This document shows positions 18,156 to 25,943 of a DNA stretch of 64,000 nt, in pieces. The stretch is from Maricaulis sp048270095 (GTDB lineage: Bacteria; Pseudomonadota; Alphaproteobacteria; Caulobacterales; Maricaulaceae). The notes beneath the pieces were generated by a model that was not told the origin of the DNA, did no database searches, and saw nothing but the letters and a program-made list of their open reading frames with translations. A program made the position numbers and the translations under genes. Within the stretch, counting starts at the first letter, position 1. Every line of letters starts with the position of its first letter. The DNA is taken from contig NZ_JBLWTL010000006.1 of assembly GCF_048270095.1 (NCBI RefSeq), forward strand, positions 62,001 to 126,000. The letters run 5' to 3'.

Positions 18156-19378
18156 CAATTCCCCATTCGATCCAGGCCATAGGCTGCATGCAGCGCGCGC
18201 ACGGCGCGCTCGACCGCGTCATTGTCAATCAGCGCCGAGATCTTGATCTCGGACGTCGCCAATACCTTTACCGCAATTCCGCTTTCACCGAGCACACCAA
18301 ACAATGACCGGGCGACATCGGCGCGCTGACGCAGACCGGCGCCAACGACCGATACCTTCGCCAGACCGGTTTCCGAACCGATCCGCAGCCCCGGCAATCC
18401 CTGCTCCAGTGCCGATTGGGCACGATCAAGGTCACGGTGCGCAACTGAAAATTCCAGATTGACGGTATCCGGCTCACGCCCATGCGCCTGGACGATCATG
18501 TCGACGCCAATCCCGGCATTGGCGAGAATGGCAAAGGTCTCGCTGGCGAAACGCGATTGCGGCGCTCCGCCCAGAACGGCGATGCGGGCCTGGTCACGGG
18601 CGTAGGCCACGCCGGAGACGACGCGCCGTTCGGCGATATCGCGATCAGCCACGATATCGGTGCCGCGACTCTGGCCCGCAGCCAGGAAGCTCGACAAGAC
18701 CCGCATCGGCACATGTCGCGATTTGGCGAACTCGACCGAACGTGCCTGCAGGACCTTGGCCCCCTGCGCCGCCAGTTCGAGCATTTCGTCATGGCTGATC
18801 GCATCGAGCCGGCGCGCCGCCGGTTCAATGCGTGGGTCTGTCGTGTAGACGCCATCGACATCGGTGTAGATGTCGCAGCGTGCCCCCAGCGCCGCAGCCA
18901 GCGCCGCCGCCGACAGATCGGTGCCGCCGCGGCCGAGCGTGCGCAGACACCCGTCCTCGGCAATGCCCTGATAGCCGGCCAGAACCGGAACAATGCCGGC
19001 GGCCATGGCTGCTTCAAACGCCGAAGCCTCCATACCGGCAATGCGGGCCGCGCCGGGCGGGCCATCGGTGAAGACCGGCGCCTGCCACCCCAGGAAGGAG
19101 CGCGACTGCAAGCCGCGTTCGCGCAGCGCCAGCGCCATCAGCGCCGCCGCCACCTGCTCACCGGCTGCCAGGGCCACATCGGTTTCTGCGTCACCCAGCC
19201 CGACCCCAAACTCGCCCGCCAGCCCGAGCAGGCGATCCGTCTCTCCCGCCATGGCCGAAACGACAACAGCGTGCGTTTCGCCGCGCGCGACCGCATCGGC
19301 CACCAGGCCGGCGGCATGGCGGATACGTTCGATCGTACCGACCGAACTTCCGCCAAATTTCGCAACGACGCGTATCAT
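18155..19378 (-). CDS. lysC: Aspartate kinase
   Basis: Aspartokinase phosphorylates aspartate, the first step to lysine, methionine and threonine. The 407-residue protein begins MIRVVAKFGGSSVG, the conserved nucleotide/substrate motif, and contains GRGGTDLSAAALAAALGA and DVDGVYTTDPR. Two ACT domains occupy the C-terminal 150 residues and usually mediate feedback inhibition. The ATG at 19378 is fixed by the KFGGSS motif. It is first in a leftward unit lysC-ptsP and divergent from ubiG. Confidence 0.97.
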   Translation of the reverse strand: MIRVVAKFGGSSVGTIERIRHAAGLVADAVARGETHAVVVSAMAGETDRLLGLAGEFGVGLGDAETDVALAAGEQVAAALMALALRERGLQSRSFLGWQAPVFTDGPPGAARIAGMEASAFEAAMAAGIVPVLAGYQGIAEDGCLRTLGRGGTDLSAAALAAALGARCDIYTDVDGVYTTDPRIEPAARRLDAISHDEMLELAAQGAKVLQARSVEFAKSRHVPMRVLSSFLAAGQSRGTDIVADRDIAERRVVSGVAYARDQARIAVLGGAPQSRFASETFAILANAGIGVDMIVQAHGREPDTVNLEFSVAHRDLDRAQSALEQGLPGLRIGSETGLAKVSVVGAGLRQRADVARSLFGVLGESGIAVKVLATSEIKISALIDNDAVERAVRALHAAYGLDRMGN

Positions 19379-19585
19379 TCCACCTGTCCCTCGCTCAGTC
19401 TCGAAGCCATGACGGTTCAAAACGTCGCACCCGTCTCGATTAGCCCGTCCAGCAGGGCCATAATGTGGCTGTCAGGATATCGCGGATTGATCCCGCAATG
19501 TTATCGCGGTTTCCTACTTGGGCGAAGCCTTGTACGCAACGCTCGAACGCAATATTGCGGGAATACGCGCCTCAGGAGAACAGGC

Positions 19586-20350
19586 ATGGCCAGCACTGCC
19601 GCACCGGAAACCCTCTCCCGCCCTTCGGTCGATCCGGCCGAAGTCGAGAAATTCTCGCGCATTGCCGCTGAATGGTGGGATCCGGACTCCAAGTTCAAGC
19701 CCCTGCACAAATTCAACCCGATCCGCCTGGCCTTCATCCGCGATACGATCTGCAGCCATCTCGGCCTCGCCGGCACACGCCCGTTCGAGGGCCTGCGCGT
19801 GCTCGACATCGGGTGCGGTGGCGGGCTGGCGTCTGAACCCATGGCCCGCCTCGGCGCGGCAGTCACCGGGGTCGATGCGGCCGAAGCCAATGTGAAGACC
19901 GCCTCGGTGCACGCCGCCGAACAAGGGCTCGAGATCGATTACCGCCACGGTGTCGCCGAGCAATTGATCGAGGCCGGTGAGCCCCCCTTTGATGTCGTGC
20001 TCAATCTGGAAGTGATGGAGCATGTCGCCAATCCACACACTTTCCTCGTCGACTGTTCGGCGCTGGTCAAACCGGGCGGGTTGATGATCTGCGCCACCAT
20101 CAACCGGACCTCCAAGGCCTTCGCACTTGCGATTGTCGGTGCGGAATGGGTGATGGGCTGGCTGCCGCGCGGCACGCACCGCTTCCACAAGCTGGTCCAG
20201 CCAAGAGAGCTCACCGCCGCCCTGCATGAAGGCGGTATGGAGATGGATGACGCGGTCGGGGTCAGCTACAACCCGCTCAATGATCAATGGACACTGGGCG
20301 ATGATACCAGCGTGAATTACATGGTGGTGGCGCGCAAACCGCAGGCTTGA
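19586..20350 (+). CDS. ubiG: Ubiquinone biosynthesis O-methyltransferase UbiG
   Basis: UbiG carries out both O-methylations of ubiquinone synthesis. The 254-residue protein has the family N-terminus EVEKFSRIAAEWWDPDSKFK, the SAM-binding motif LRVLDIGCGGGLASEP, and the conserved LEVMEHVANP and GTHRFHKLVQP segments. The start at 19586 has AGGAG eight bases upstream and matches the family length. The gene is convergent with DUF1178. Confidence 0.97.
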   Translation: MASTAAPETLSRPSVDPAEVEKFSRIAAEWWDPDSKFKPLHKFNPIRLAFIRDTICSHLGLAGTRPFEGLRVLDIGCGGGLASEPMARLGAAVTGVDAAEANVKTASVHAAEQGLEIDYRHGVAEQLIEAGEPPFDVVLNLEVMEHVANPHTFLVDCSALVKPGGLMICATINRTSKAFALAIVGAEWVMGWLPRGTHRFHKLVQPRELTAALHEGGMEMDDAVGVSYNPLNDQWTLGDDTSVNYMVVARKPQA

Positions 20351-20366
20351 TGCCGGCCCTGGCCGA

Positions 20367-20789
20367 TCAACTCGCCTTCTTCGGCGGCGTCGGCGCGAGG
20401 GCGTCCGGCAAGGGCGCCACCGGAACCCCTTCTTCGCGCAGCGCCTCACCCTCCTCGGGCGTGGTCTCGCCGTAGATCAGGCGATCCGGCTTGTCACCGG
20501 CATGAATGGCGCGCGCCTCGGCCGCGAAATCACCGCCGACATAGTCGAAATTATTGCGGATATGCGCCTTCACCTGCGATGCCATCGCCTTGAATTTCGC
20601 TTCCGGGGTCGCGTCGCGTTTGCGTGAGGTTGCGACCGCCGGCGACATCACCGCCTTGCGCACCGTGACCGAGCCGCATTGGGGGCATTCGACCAGGCCG
20701 CGATCATTTTGATCGTCAAAGGCGGAAGAGTTCGAAAACCAGGCTTCGAACCCGTGCTCCTGATCACAAAGGAGCGCATAGCGGATCAT
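20367..20789 (-). CDS. DUF1178 family protein
   Basis: A 140-residue small conserved proteobacterial protein. The N-terminal MIRYALLCDQEHGFEAWFSN and the single CPQC pair (ECPQCGS) give a rubredoxin-like half zinc site; the rest is helical and charged with an alanine/proline tail. Function unknown. It overlaps the preceding carbon-nitrogen hydrolase by four bases (ATGA), last in the comF, grxC, hydrolase, DUF1178 series typical of alphaproteobacteria. Confidence 0.9.
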   Translation of the reverse strand: MIRYALLCDQEHGFEAWFSNSSAFDDQNDRGLVECPQCGSVTVRKAVMSPAVATSRKRDATPEAKFKAMASQVKAHIRNNFDYVGGDFAAEARAIHAGDKPDRLIYGETTPEEGEALREEGVPVAPLPDALAPTPPKKAS

Positions 20790-21628
20790 CGCAGGATCAT
20801 CTCGTCCGGCCCGCCCAGCTCGCGGTCATGCAAGAGAGCCGGAATGCGCGAACGGGCATCGGCGACCTTGTCCATGTTCAACTCGGCCAACAGGATCCCC
20901 GGTTCGTCATGATCGAGCATCGCCGTCACTGCGCCCCAGGGGTCAACAATCATGGAATGTCCCCAGGTCCGGCGGCCATCTTCATGCAGCCCGGCCTGGG
21001 CTGGCGCGATCACCCAGGACCCGGTTTCGATCGCCCGCGCCCGCAAAAGGATTTCCCAATGTGCCCGCCCGGTTGGCCGGGTGAAGGCGGCCGGCACTGA
21101 GAGAATTTGCGCCCCGGCCTGGGCCAGGCGGCGATAGAGATAGGCGAAGCGCACATCATAGCAGATCGACAGGCCAAGCCGCGCCGCGCCGATATCGGCC
21201 AGCACCAGCCGGTCACCGGCGCGGTAATTCGCGGATTCGCGATAGGTCTCACCTTGCCCCAGACCGACATCGAACATGTGTGCCTTGTCGTAGCTGGCGA
21301 GCAATCGCCCGTCCGGCGCGAACAGGAATGAGCGGTTGGCGGCGCGGCGCTCCGCCAGTTTGACAGCGAGCGAGCCGATCAGAAGGGTGATGCCGAGCTC
21401 TTTGGCCAGCGCAGCGAAGGCCGGGATGGCCGGATCCTCGTCCGGCGTCCGCATCACCGCAAAGGCCTGGTCGGCATCCTTTTGCACCAGATGCGTGGTT
21501 TCCGGTGTCGCAACCAGCATTGCGCCACGCGCTGCGGCCTGGCGGATCAGATCGCAGGCCATCGCCAGATTGGCGGCCGGATCGATCCCGGACCGCATCT
21601 GGATCAGCCCTGTTGCGATCGTGCTCAT
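20786..21628 (-). CDS. Carbon-nitrogen hydrolase (nitrilase superfamily, Nit-like amidase)
   Basis: A 280-residue nitrilase-superfamily amidase. The Glu-Lys-Cys triad is complete: Glu43 (ATPETTH), Lys115 (YDKAHMFD) and Cys156 (LSICYDVRF). The length and the DVGLGQGETYRES segment fit the Nit1/NitFhit-like branch, whose known members hydrolyse deaminated glutathione or omega-amides. A link to glutathione is suggested by the adjoining glutaredoxin gene, with which it shares one base at the start, but this is inference. Confidence 0.92.
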   Translation of the reverse strand: MSTIATGLIQMRSGIDPAANLAMACDLIRQAAARGAMLVATPETTHLVQKDADQAFAVMRTPDEDPAIPAFAALAKELGITLLIGSLAVKLAERRAANRSFLFAPDGRLLASYDKAHMFDVGLGQGETYRESANYRAGDRLVLADIGAARLGLSICYDVRFAYLYRRLAQAGAQILSVPAAFTRPTGRAHWEILLRARAIETGSWVIAPAQAGLHEDGRRTWGHSMIVDPWGAVTAMLDHDEPGILLAELNMDKVADARSRIPALLHDRELGGPDEMILR

Positions 21629-21885
21629 TACAGGCTCAGCATTGCGTCCAGCTTGCCCGCGCGGTCCAGCGCCACAAGTTCGTCACAGCCGCCGACATGG
21701 TCCTTGCCGATAAAGATTTGCGGGAAGGTGCGAGCGCCGCGGGAGCGTTGCACCATTTCCTCGCGCTTCTTCTGGTCGAAGCCGGCATCGATTTCCTCGA
21801 AGTCGACTTTCTTTGATTTCAGCAGCGAGACCGCGCGGGCGCAGTAGCCACACATGGGTCGGGTATAGATGGTCACTTTGGCCAT
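21628..21885 (-). CDS. grxC: Glutaredoxin 3
   Basis: An 85-residue dithiol glutaredoxin that reduces disulfides at the expense of glutathione. The active site CGYC lies at residues 12-15 (RPMCGYCARA). The glutathione-binding segments ARTFPQIFIG, with cis-proline, and HVGGCDEL are present. The start follows a GGAG-type site (AGAGGAGTTTCCCA region). The stop is fused with the start of the nitrilase-type amidase gene, so the two are coupled. Confidence 0.96.
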   Translation of the reverse strand: MAKVTIYTRPMCGYCARAVSLLKSKKVDFEEIDAGFDQKKREEMVQRSRGARTFPQIFIGKDHVGGCDELVALDRAGKLDAMLSL

Positions 21886-21905
21886 TGGGAAACTCCTCTA
21901 CCCTT

Positions 21906-22652
21906 TTACATAGTGGGATCGCTGGCGCGTACAACACGGCAGAGCGTGACAACAGTCACAATTTCAGCTCCGGCACGCCGCAATTGGCGCGCACAGGCCG
22001 AGGCCGTTGCCCCGGTCGTGAAGACATCATCGACCAGAACAATATGGCTGCCGTCGAGCCGGTGACCGGGGGCGACATGAAAGGCTCCAGCCATATTGCG
22101 GCGCCGCGACAACACGCTCTTTCCTGCCTGGCTCGGCGTCGCCCGCGTCCGCAACAGCCAGCCGGCCTGCATGGGCACACCCGTCTGGCGCGACAGGGCC
22201 TGGCCGAGCAATGCTGACTGATTGTAGCGCCGCGACAGCAGGCGACGCCAGTGCAACGGAACCGGCAGGATATAATCGGCACCGTCCAGGCAGGCTGCGC
22301 CGGCATGGGCCATCCAGCAGCCGAACTGGTCGATCATCTCGCGCCGGCCCCCATTTTTGAACCCCAACACCAGCTGCCGCGACACATCGCCATAGGCGAG
22401 CGGCGCCCGGGCGCGGTCGAATTTGGGTGGGCGGGCCATGCAGGTCGCGCACAACACTCCTGTGTCGGCGCCGGTCCCGGACGTGTAGGGGAAGGGCGCG
22501 CCACAGCAATCGCACCAGGGCGCTGCCAGGAAGTCCAGCCCCTGCCAGGCGCTCGCCTCAAGCCGCCCGCTGGCGTCGACCGGTACACTGCGCACGGGGC
22601 AGACCGGGGGCCAGATCGCGTCGGCAATGGCTGTCAGAATGCGCTTGCTCAC
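21906..22652 (-). CDS. ComF family phosphoribosyltransferase-like protein
   Basis: A 248-residue ComF/GntX-type protein. The N-terminal zinc-ribbon cysteines (CDCCGAPF, CATCMARPP) precede a phosphoribosyltransferase fold with the PRPP loop HIVLVDDVFTTGATASAC. ComF acts in DNA uptake in naturally competent bacteria; many homologues have no proven role. I place the start at a GTG (22652) with AGGGAAGGGG upstream. The ATG at 22697 would lie inside the start of the divergent methyltransferase gene and is less likely. Confidence 0.87.
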   Translation of the reverse strand: MSKRILTAIADAIWPPVCPVRSVPVDASGRLEASAWQGLDFLAAPWCDCCGAPFPYTSGTGADTGVLCATCMARPPKFDRARAPLAYGDVSRQLVLGFKNGGRREMIDQFGCWMAHAGAACLDGADYILPVPLHWRRLLSRRYNQSALLGQALSRQTGVPMQAGWLLRTRATPSQAGKSVLSRRRNMAGAFHVAPGHRLDGSHIVLVDDVFTTGATASACARQLRRAGAEIVTVVTLCRVVRASDPTM

Positions 22653-22695
22653 ACCGCCCCTTCCCTTGGCGCGCCGCAAAAGGCATATCGGCTGC

Positions 22696-23613
22696 ATGTC
22701 GCCCGACCTGCCCCCGCTTTTGTTTGACCGAGGCCTGTTGCGCCAGCGCCGCAATCGCGCTGCGCGCAGCATACAGTCATACAATTTTCTCGTGCAACGG
22801 GCATTCGACGATATTTGTGACCGGGTCGAAGGCGTCATGCGCGATTTTGACCACGCCGTGATCCTCGGCGGCGGCCCCGGTCTGCAAACAGAATTTCGCC
22901 AACGCCATGCCGGCAGCAAAACCGGCTGGGTTGCGCAGAGCGACCTGGCACCGGCGATCGCGGCCCGGCTTGACGGCCCCGCCGTCGCGCTCGACGAGGA
23001 GCGCCTGCCTTTCGCCGATGCCAGCCTCGACCTCATTCTCGCGCCACTGGGCCTGCACTGGACCAACGACCTGCCCGGCGTGCTGGTGCAATTGCGCCGG
23101 TCGCTGAAGCCGGACGGGTTTTTCGCGGCGGCCCTGCTGGGCGGCAATAGCCTGACCGAATTGCGCCAATGCCTGGTAACGGCCGAGACCGAGTTGAGCG
23201 GCGGCGCACATGCGCGTGTCTCACCGCTGGCGGGCACATTTGACATCGCCGCCCTGCTCCAGCGCGCCGGTTTCACCATGCCGGTCGCCGATATCGATCG
23301 CGTCACCGTGCGCTATGACAATGCCTTCGCGCTGATGGCAGACCTGCGCGGCATGGCCGAAACCAGTCTTCTCGCCGACCGGTCCCGCGGTCCGGCGACA
23401 CGGGCCCTGTTCGTCCGGATGGCGGAAATCTATGCCGAGCGGTTCTCCGATCCCGACGGGCGCATCCGCGCCTCATTCGAAATCGTCCACGCTGCCGGCT
23501 GGGCCCCACATCCCGATCAGCCGAAGGCCAAGCGGCCCGGATCGGCGACGGTCAGGCTCGCCGATGCGTTGGGTGTGACGGAGACGTCTGCGGGCGAAAA
23601 AGCCGGGCGCTAG
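22696..23613 (+). CDS. SAM-dependent methyltransferase (NDUFAF5/BioC-like)
   Basis: A 305-residue class I methyltransferase. The N-terminal LLFDRGLLRQRRNRAAR is typical of the alphaproteobacterial relatives of mitochondrial complex I assembly factor NDUFAF5; then come HAVILGGGPG in the SAM site, LPFADASLDLILAPLGLHW, and the C-terminal VDRVTVRYDN/ALMADLRGMAETS region. NDUFAF5 is reported to hydroxylate an arginine of NDUFS7 rather than methylate, so the reaction here is open. It is divergent from comF, with starts only 43 bases apart. Confidence 0.85.
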   Translation: MSPDLPPLLFDRGLLRQRRNRAARSIQSYNFLVQRAFDDICDRVEGVMRDFDHAVILGGGPGLQTEFRQRHAGSKTGWVAQSDLAPAIAARLDGPAVALDEERLPFADASLDLILAPLGLHWTNDLPGVLVQLRRSLKPDGFFAAALLGGNSLTELRQCLVTAETELSGGAHARVSPLAGTFDIAALLQRAGFTMPVADIDRVTVRYDNAFALMADLRGMAETSLLADRSRGPATRALFVRMAEIYAERFSDPDGRIRASFEIVHAAGWAPHPDQPKAKRPGSATVRLADALGVTETSAGEKAGR

Positions 23614-23836
23614 AGTCATACATGTCTCCAGCCCGAACTCACCATTGAGGGCGCGCAAACCGACTGACTCGACCGCTGCCGTCCGCCCCACGGAAGCGCG
23701 TTGAAGTGGGGGAATGACCTCTCAGACTGGCGAGAATCTGCTTGACCCAGAGACTCGAGAGCAATCTCATCGCCCGGAGAGACCAATTGGGAACGCGGCG
23801 AGGCGATTGAAGCCTGTGATATCGCGGGAGGCGAAT

Positions 23837-24115
23837 ATGGCAACCAGATTGCTCGGGACGCGGAACGTCAATTTGGCGATCTTCTCGCTGCTGACGATTT
23901 CAGCGATAGCGCTGAACTCACAGGCATATTTTCCGCTTGCGGATGATTTTTTCTTTTGGGGATTCGTTTTCGAGGTCACCTTCAACTCGATCGGAATGAC
24001 CTTCATGTTTTGGCCCATCCTGGCCACCCTCCTGCATCTCGGCATCCAGATGTCTGTGTCCCGAGTTTCCACGCTGGCTGCCGTCATGCTGATCGCAATC
24101 GGATTGTTGGGTTGA
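23837..24115 (+). CDS. Small membrane protein of unknown function
   Basis: A 92-residue protein with three hydrophobic stretches (about 12-28, 36-52 and 55-90), probably an inner-membrane protein. I do not recognise the family. The ATG at 23837 is supported by GGGAGG six bases upstream; an in-frame ATG at 23714 would add a polar 41-residue leader. The coding stretch is AT-richer than its neighbours (runs such as tttttcttttgggg), which may indicate recent acquisition or weak constraint. Downstream lies a convergent pilin-like gene. Confidence 0.6.
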   Translation: MATRLLGTRNVNLAIFSLLTISAIALNSQAYFPLADDFFFWGFVFEVTFNSIGMTFMFWPILATLLHLGIQMSVSRVSTLAAVMLIAIGLLG

Positions 24116-24161
24116 CGGACCCAAGGCGCACTTGCCGGCAATGCCAGGGCAGTCCCGCTCG

Positions 24162-24320
24162 TTAGAGAACCCCGATCACATCCTCATAGAGCCGGGTCAT
24201 GGCCGGGCCGAATGTCGCCCAGAGGCCAAGGATGACCGTCGCCATCGCGGCGGCAATCATGCCGTACTCGATCGCCGTGGCGCCGGTCTCATCGCGGAGA
24301 AATCTGGTCAGCATCGACAT
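24162..24320 (-). CDS. Flp family type IVb pilin-like peptide
   Basis: A 52-residue reading frame beginning MSMLTRFLRDETGATAIEYG, then a hydrophobic helix (MIAAAMATVILGLWATF) and a short polar tail. G-ATAIEYG with Glu at position 5 after the cleavage glycine is the hallmark of Flp/Tad type IVb prepilins, cut by a TadV/prepilin peptidase. No tad assembly genes are in the window, so it would work with a locus elsewhere or be an orphan. The start shares one base with the mutT stop (TGATG), suggesting coupled translation. It is short and easily overlooked. Confidence 0.85.
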   Translation of the reverse strand: MSMLTRFLRDETGATAIEYGMIAAAMATVILGLWATFGPAMTRLYEDVIGVL

Positions 24321-24736
24321 CACAGCCGATCCCTCAGCTCTGCGGCCAGCGGCATGTCGGCGGCCGGCATCTTGTAGTCGCGCAGCTTTTCCTTGCGCAC
24401 CCAGGCCAGTTCCTGACCTTCATTGGGCTGGGGGAAACCGTCCCAGGTCCGGCACAGGAAGAAGGGCATCACAATGTGGAAGTCCGGATAGGCATGCGAG
24501 ACGAAGGCAAAGGGATGCAGGCACCGTTCACAGGGTTCGACACTCAGTTCTTCACGCAGTTCGCGAACCACAGCCTGCTCCGGCGTCTCGCCCGGCTCGA
24601 TCTTGCCGCCGGGGAATTCCCAAAGGCCCGCCATCGGCTTCCCCTCGGGGCGCCTGGCAATCAGGATACGGCCATCCGCATCCAGCAAAGCACAGGCGGC
24701 AACATAGAGGACCGGTTTCGGGCCACGAGCATCCAT
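24320..24736 (-). CDS. mutT: 8-oxo-dGTP diphosphatase MutT (Nudix hydrolase)
   Basis: MutT removes 8-oxo-dGTP from the nucleotide pool and prevents A:T to C:G transversions. The 138-residue protein carries a complete Nudix box (GGKIEPGETPEQAV followed by RELREELSVE). The C-terminal LAWVRKEKLRDYKMPAAD fits MutT. The ATG at 24736 has GGAG ten bases upstream; an in-frame TTG at 24745 is possible. It is followed without a gap by the Flp pilin gene. Confidence 0.92.
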   Translation of the reverse strand: MDARGPKPVLYVAACALLDADGRILIARRPEGKPMAGLWEFPGGKIEPGETPEQAVVRELREELSVEPCERCLHPFAFVSHAYPDFHIVMPFFLCRTWDGFPQPNEGQELAWVRKEKLRDYKMPAADMPLAAELRDRL

Positions 24737-24786
24737 TATGAACAAACTCCGTTAAGGGCAGGTGCAGGAAGGCGGTTAAGCAGGTG

Positions 24787-25758
24787 TTAGCCGGGATCGG
24801 CCACCGGATCACCGGCTTCAGTCTCGGCGCCCTCCACCCGGGTTTCGCCAGCCTCCGCCGGTCCGACATCGCTCCGGTCGTCCAGCATGATATCCGGCAC
24901 CGGCAGGGCCGCCCGTTCGATCACTGCCTGATGCCGCAACCCCTCAATCAGCCCCTCCAGCTGATCGAAGGTGTAGAAGCGCACGATATTCGGCCTCAAT
25001 GCCTCAAGGGTCGGAGGCGGTTCGCGACGGCGGTCGATCACGTGCAGGATGTGCCAACCAAATTCGGTCTCGAACGCTTCGGAGGTTGTGCCGGCCCCGG
25101 TCCGGAAGGCGACAGCGCCAAAGGCCGGCAGAACGCCTTCACGGGTGAAATATCCCAGATCGCCGCCCTGCAGCCGCGTCGCCTGGTCCTGGCTCATGCG
25201 CACGGCGAGCGCGGCAAAATCCTGCCCGGAATCGACCAGCGCCCGTATGGCCTCGGCTTCTTCGCGGGTATCCACCAGGATATGGCGCGCACGCACCTCC
25301 TCGCCGAGCGGGATGAGCCGGACCTGTTCCTGGTAAATCCGCTCGATCGTCGCTTCATTGACCGCGTCGGCGAGCGCGGTTTCCACCAGCACATTCCCCA
25401 GAATCCGCTCCTCGGCCAACGCCAGCCGCCGCTGCGCCTCCTCCGACTGGTCGAGGCCGCGCCGGCGCGCTTCCATCGCCAGCAGACGCTGGTCAATCAA
25501 TTCGTCGAGAATCGCGGTGAACGCCTCGCTTCCCGGCGCCGCCGGCGGAGATTCGCTGCCCTCCGCCTGACTCGCCGCTTCGCGCTCGACATCGGAACGG
25601 CGGATCAATGTGCCATCGACGCGCGCCATGACCGGATCGCGCTCATCCAATGACAGCGCGGAACCGGACAGTCCGAAATCGGCGGCTGTACGGCGCGGCT
25701 CGGGCCCGCATCCGGCAAGTACGACAAGCGCCAAGCTTGCTGCAAAAACACGTTTCAT
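24787..25758 (-). CDS. Parvulin-type peptidyl-prolyl isomerase lipoprotein
   Basis: A 323-residue exported lipoprotein (lipobox LVVLAGC at the N-terminus). It contains a SurA-N-like helical region (AILDELIDQRLLAMEARRRGL) and a rotamase domain (EEVRARHILVDTREEA; LQGGDLGYFTREG; EFGWHILHVID). It likely assists folding of outer membrane or periplasmic proteins, like SurA/PrsA. It is divergent from secA, so exporter and folding factor may share a regulatory region. A GTG at 25773 could give a five-residue longer form. Confidence 0.9.
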   Translation of the reverse strand: MKRVFAASLALVVLAGCGPEPRRTAADFGLSGSALSLDERDPVMARVDGTLIRRSDVEREAASQAEGSESPPAAPGSEAFTAILDELIDQRLLAMEARRRGLDQSEEAQRRLALAEERILGNVLVETALADAVNEATIERIYQEQVRLIPLGEEVRARHILVDTREEAEAIRALVDSGQDFAALAVRMSQDQATRLQGGDLGYFTREGVLPAFGAVAFRTGAGTTSEAFETEFGWHILHVIDRRREPPPTLEALRPNIVRFYTFDQLEGLIEGLRHQAVIERAALPVPDIMLDDRSDVGPAEAGETRVEGAETEAGDPVADPG

Positions 25759-25943
25759 CGACACCAACTTCACCTCGCCAGACCGTGCGGACGCATACTG
25801 TGCCGCGCGGCTTGATTGACACTGATTGTCCCCATCCTTAAGTCAGCCAGACGTTTCAAAGCAATGCCAGCGCCTGCGCCGGTCCATTGATCTGGCCCCT
25901 GACGCATTTGCTAGCCCAACCGTTGTTCGCAAAGCCAGACACC

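Noticed and set aside
21906..23306. Long upstream extension of the comF frame
   Set aside because: It runs antisense through the divergent methyltransferase gene. ComF homology begins near the GTG at 22652.
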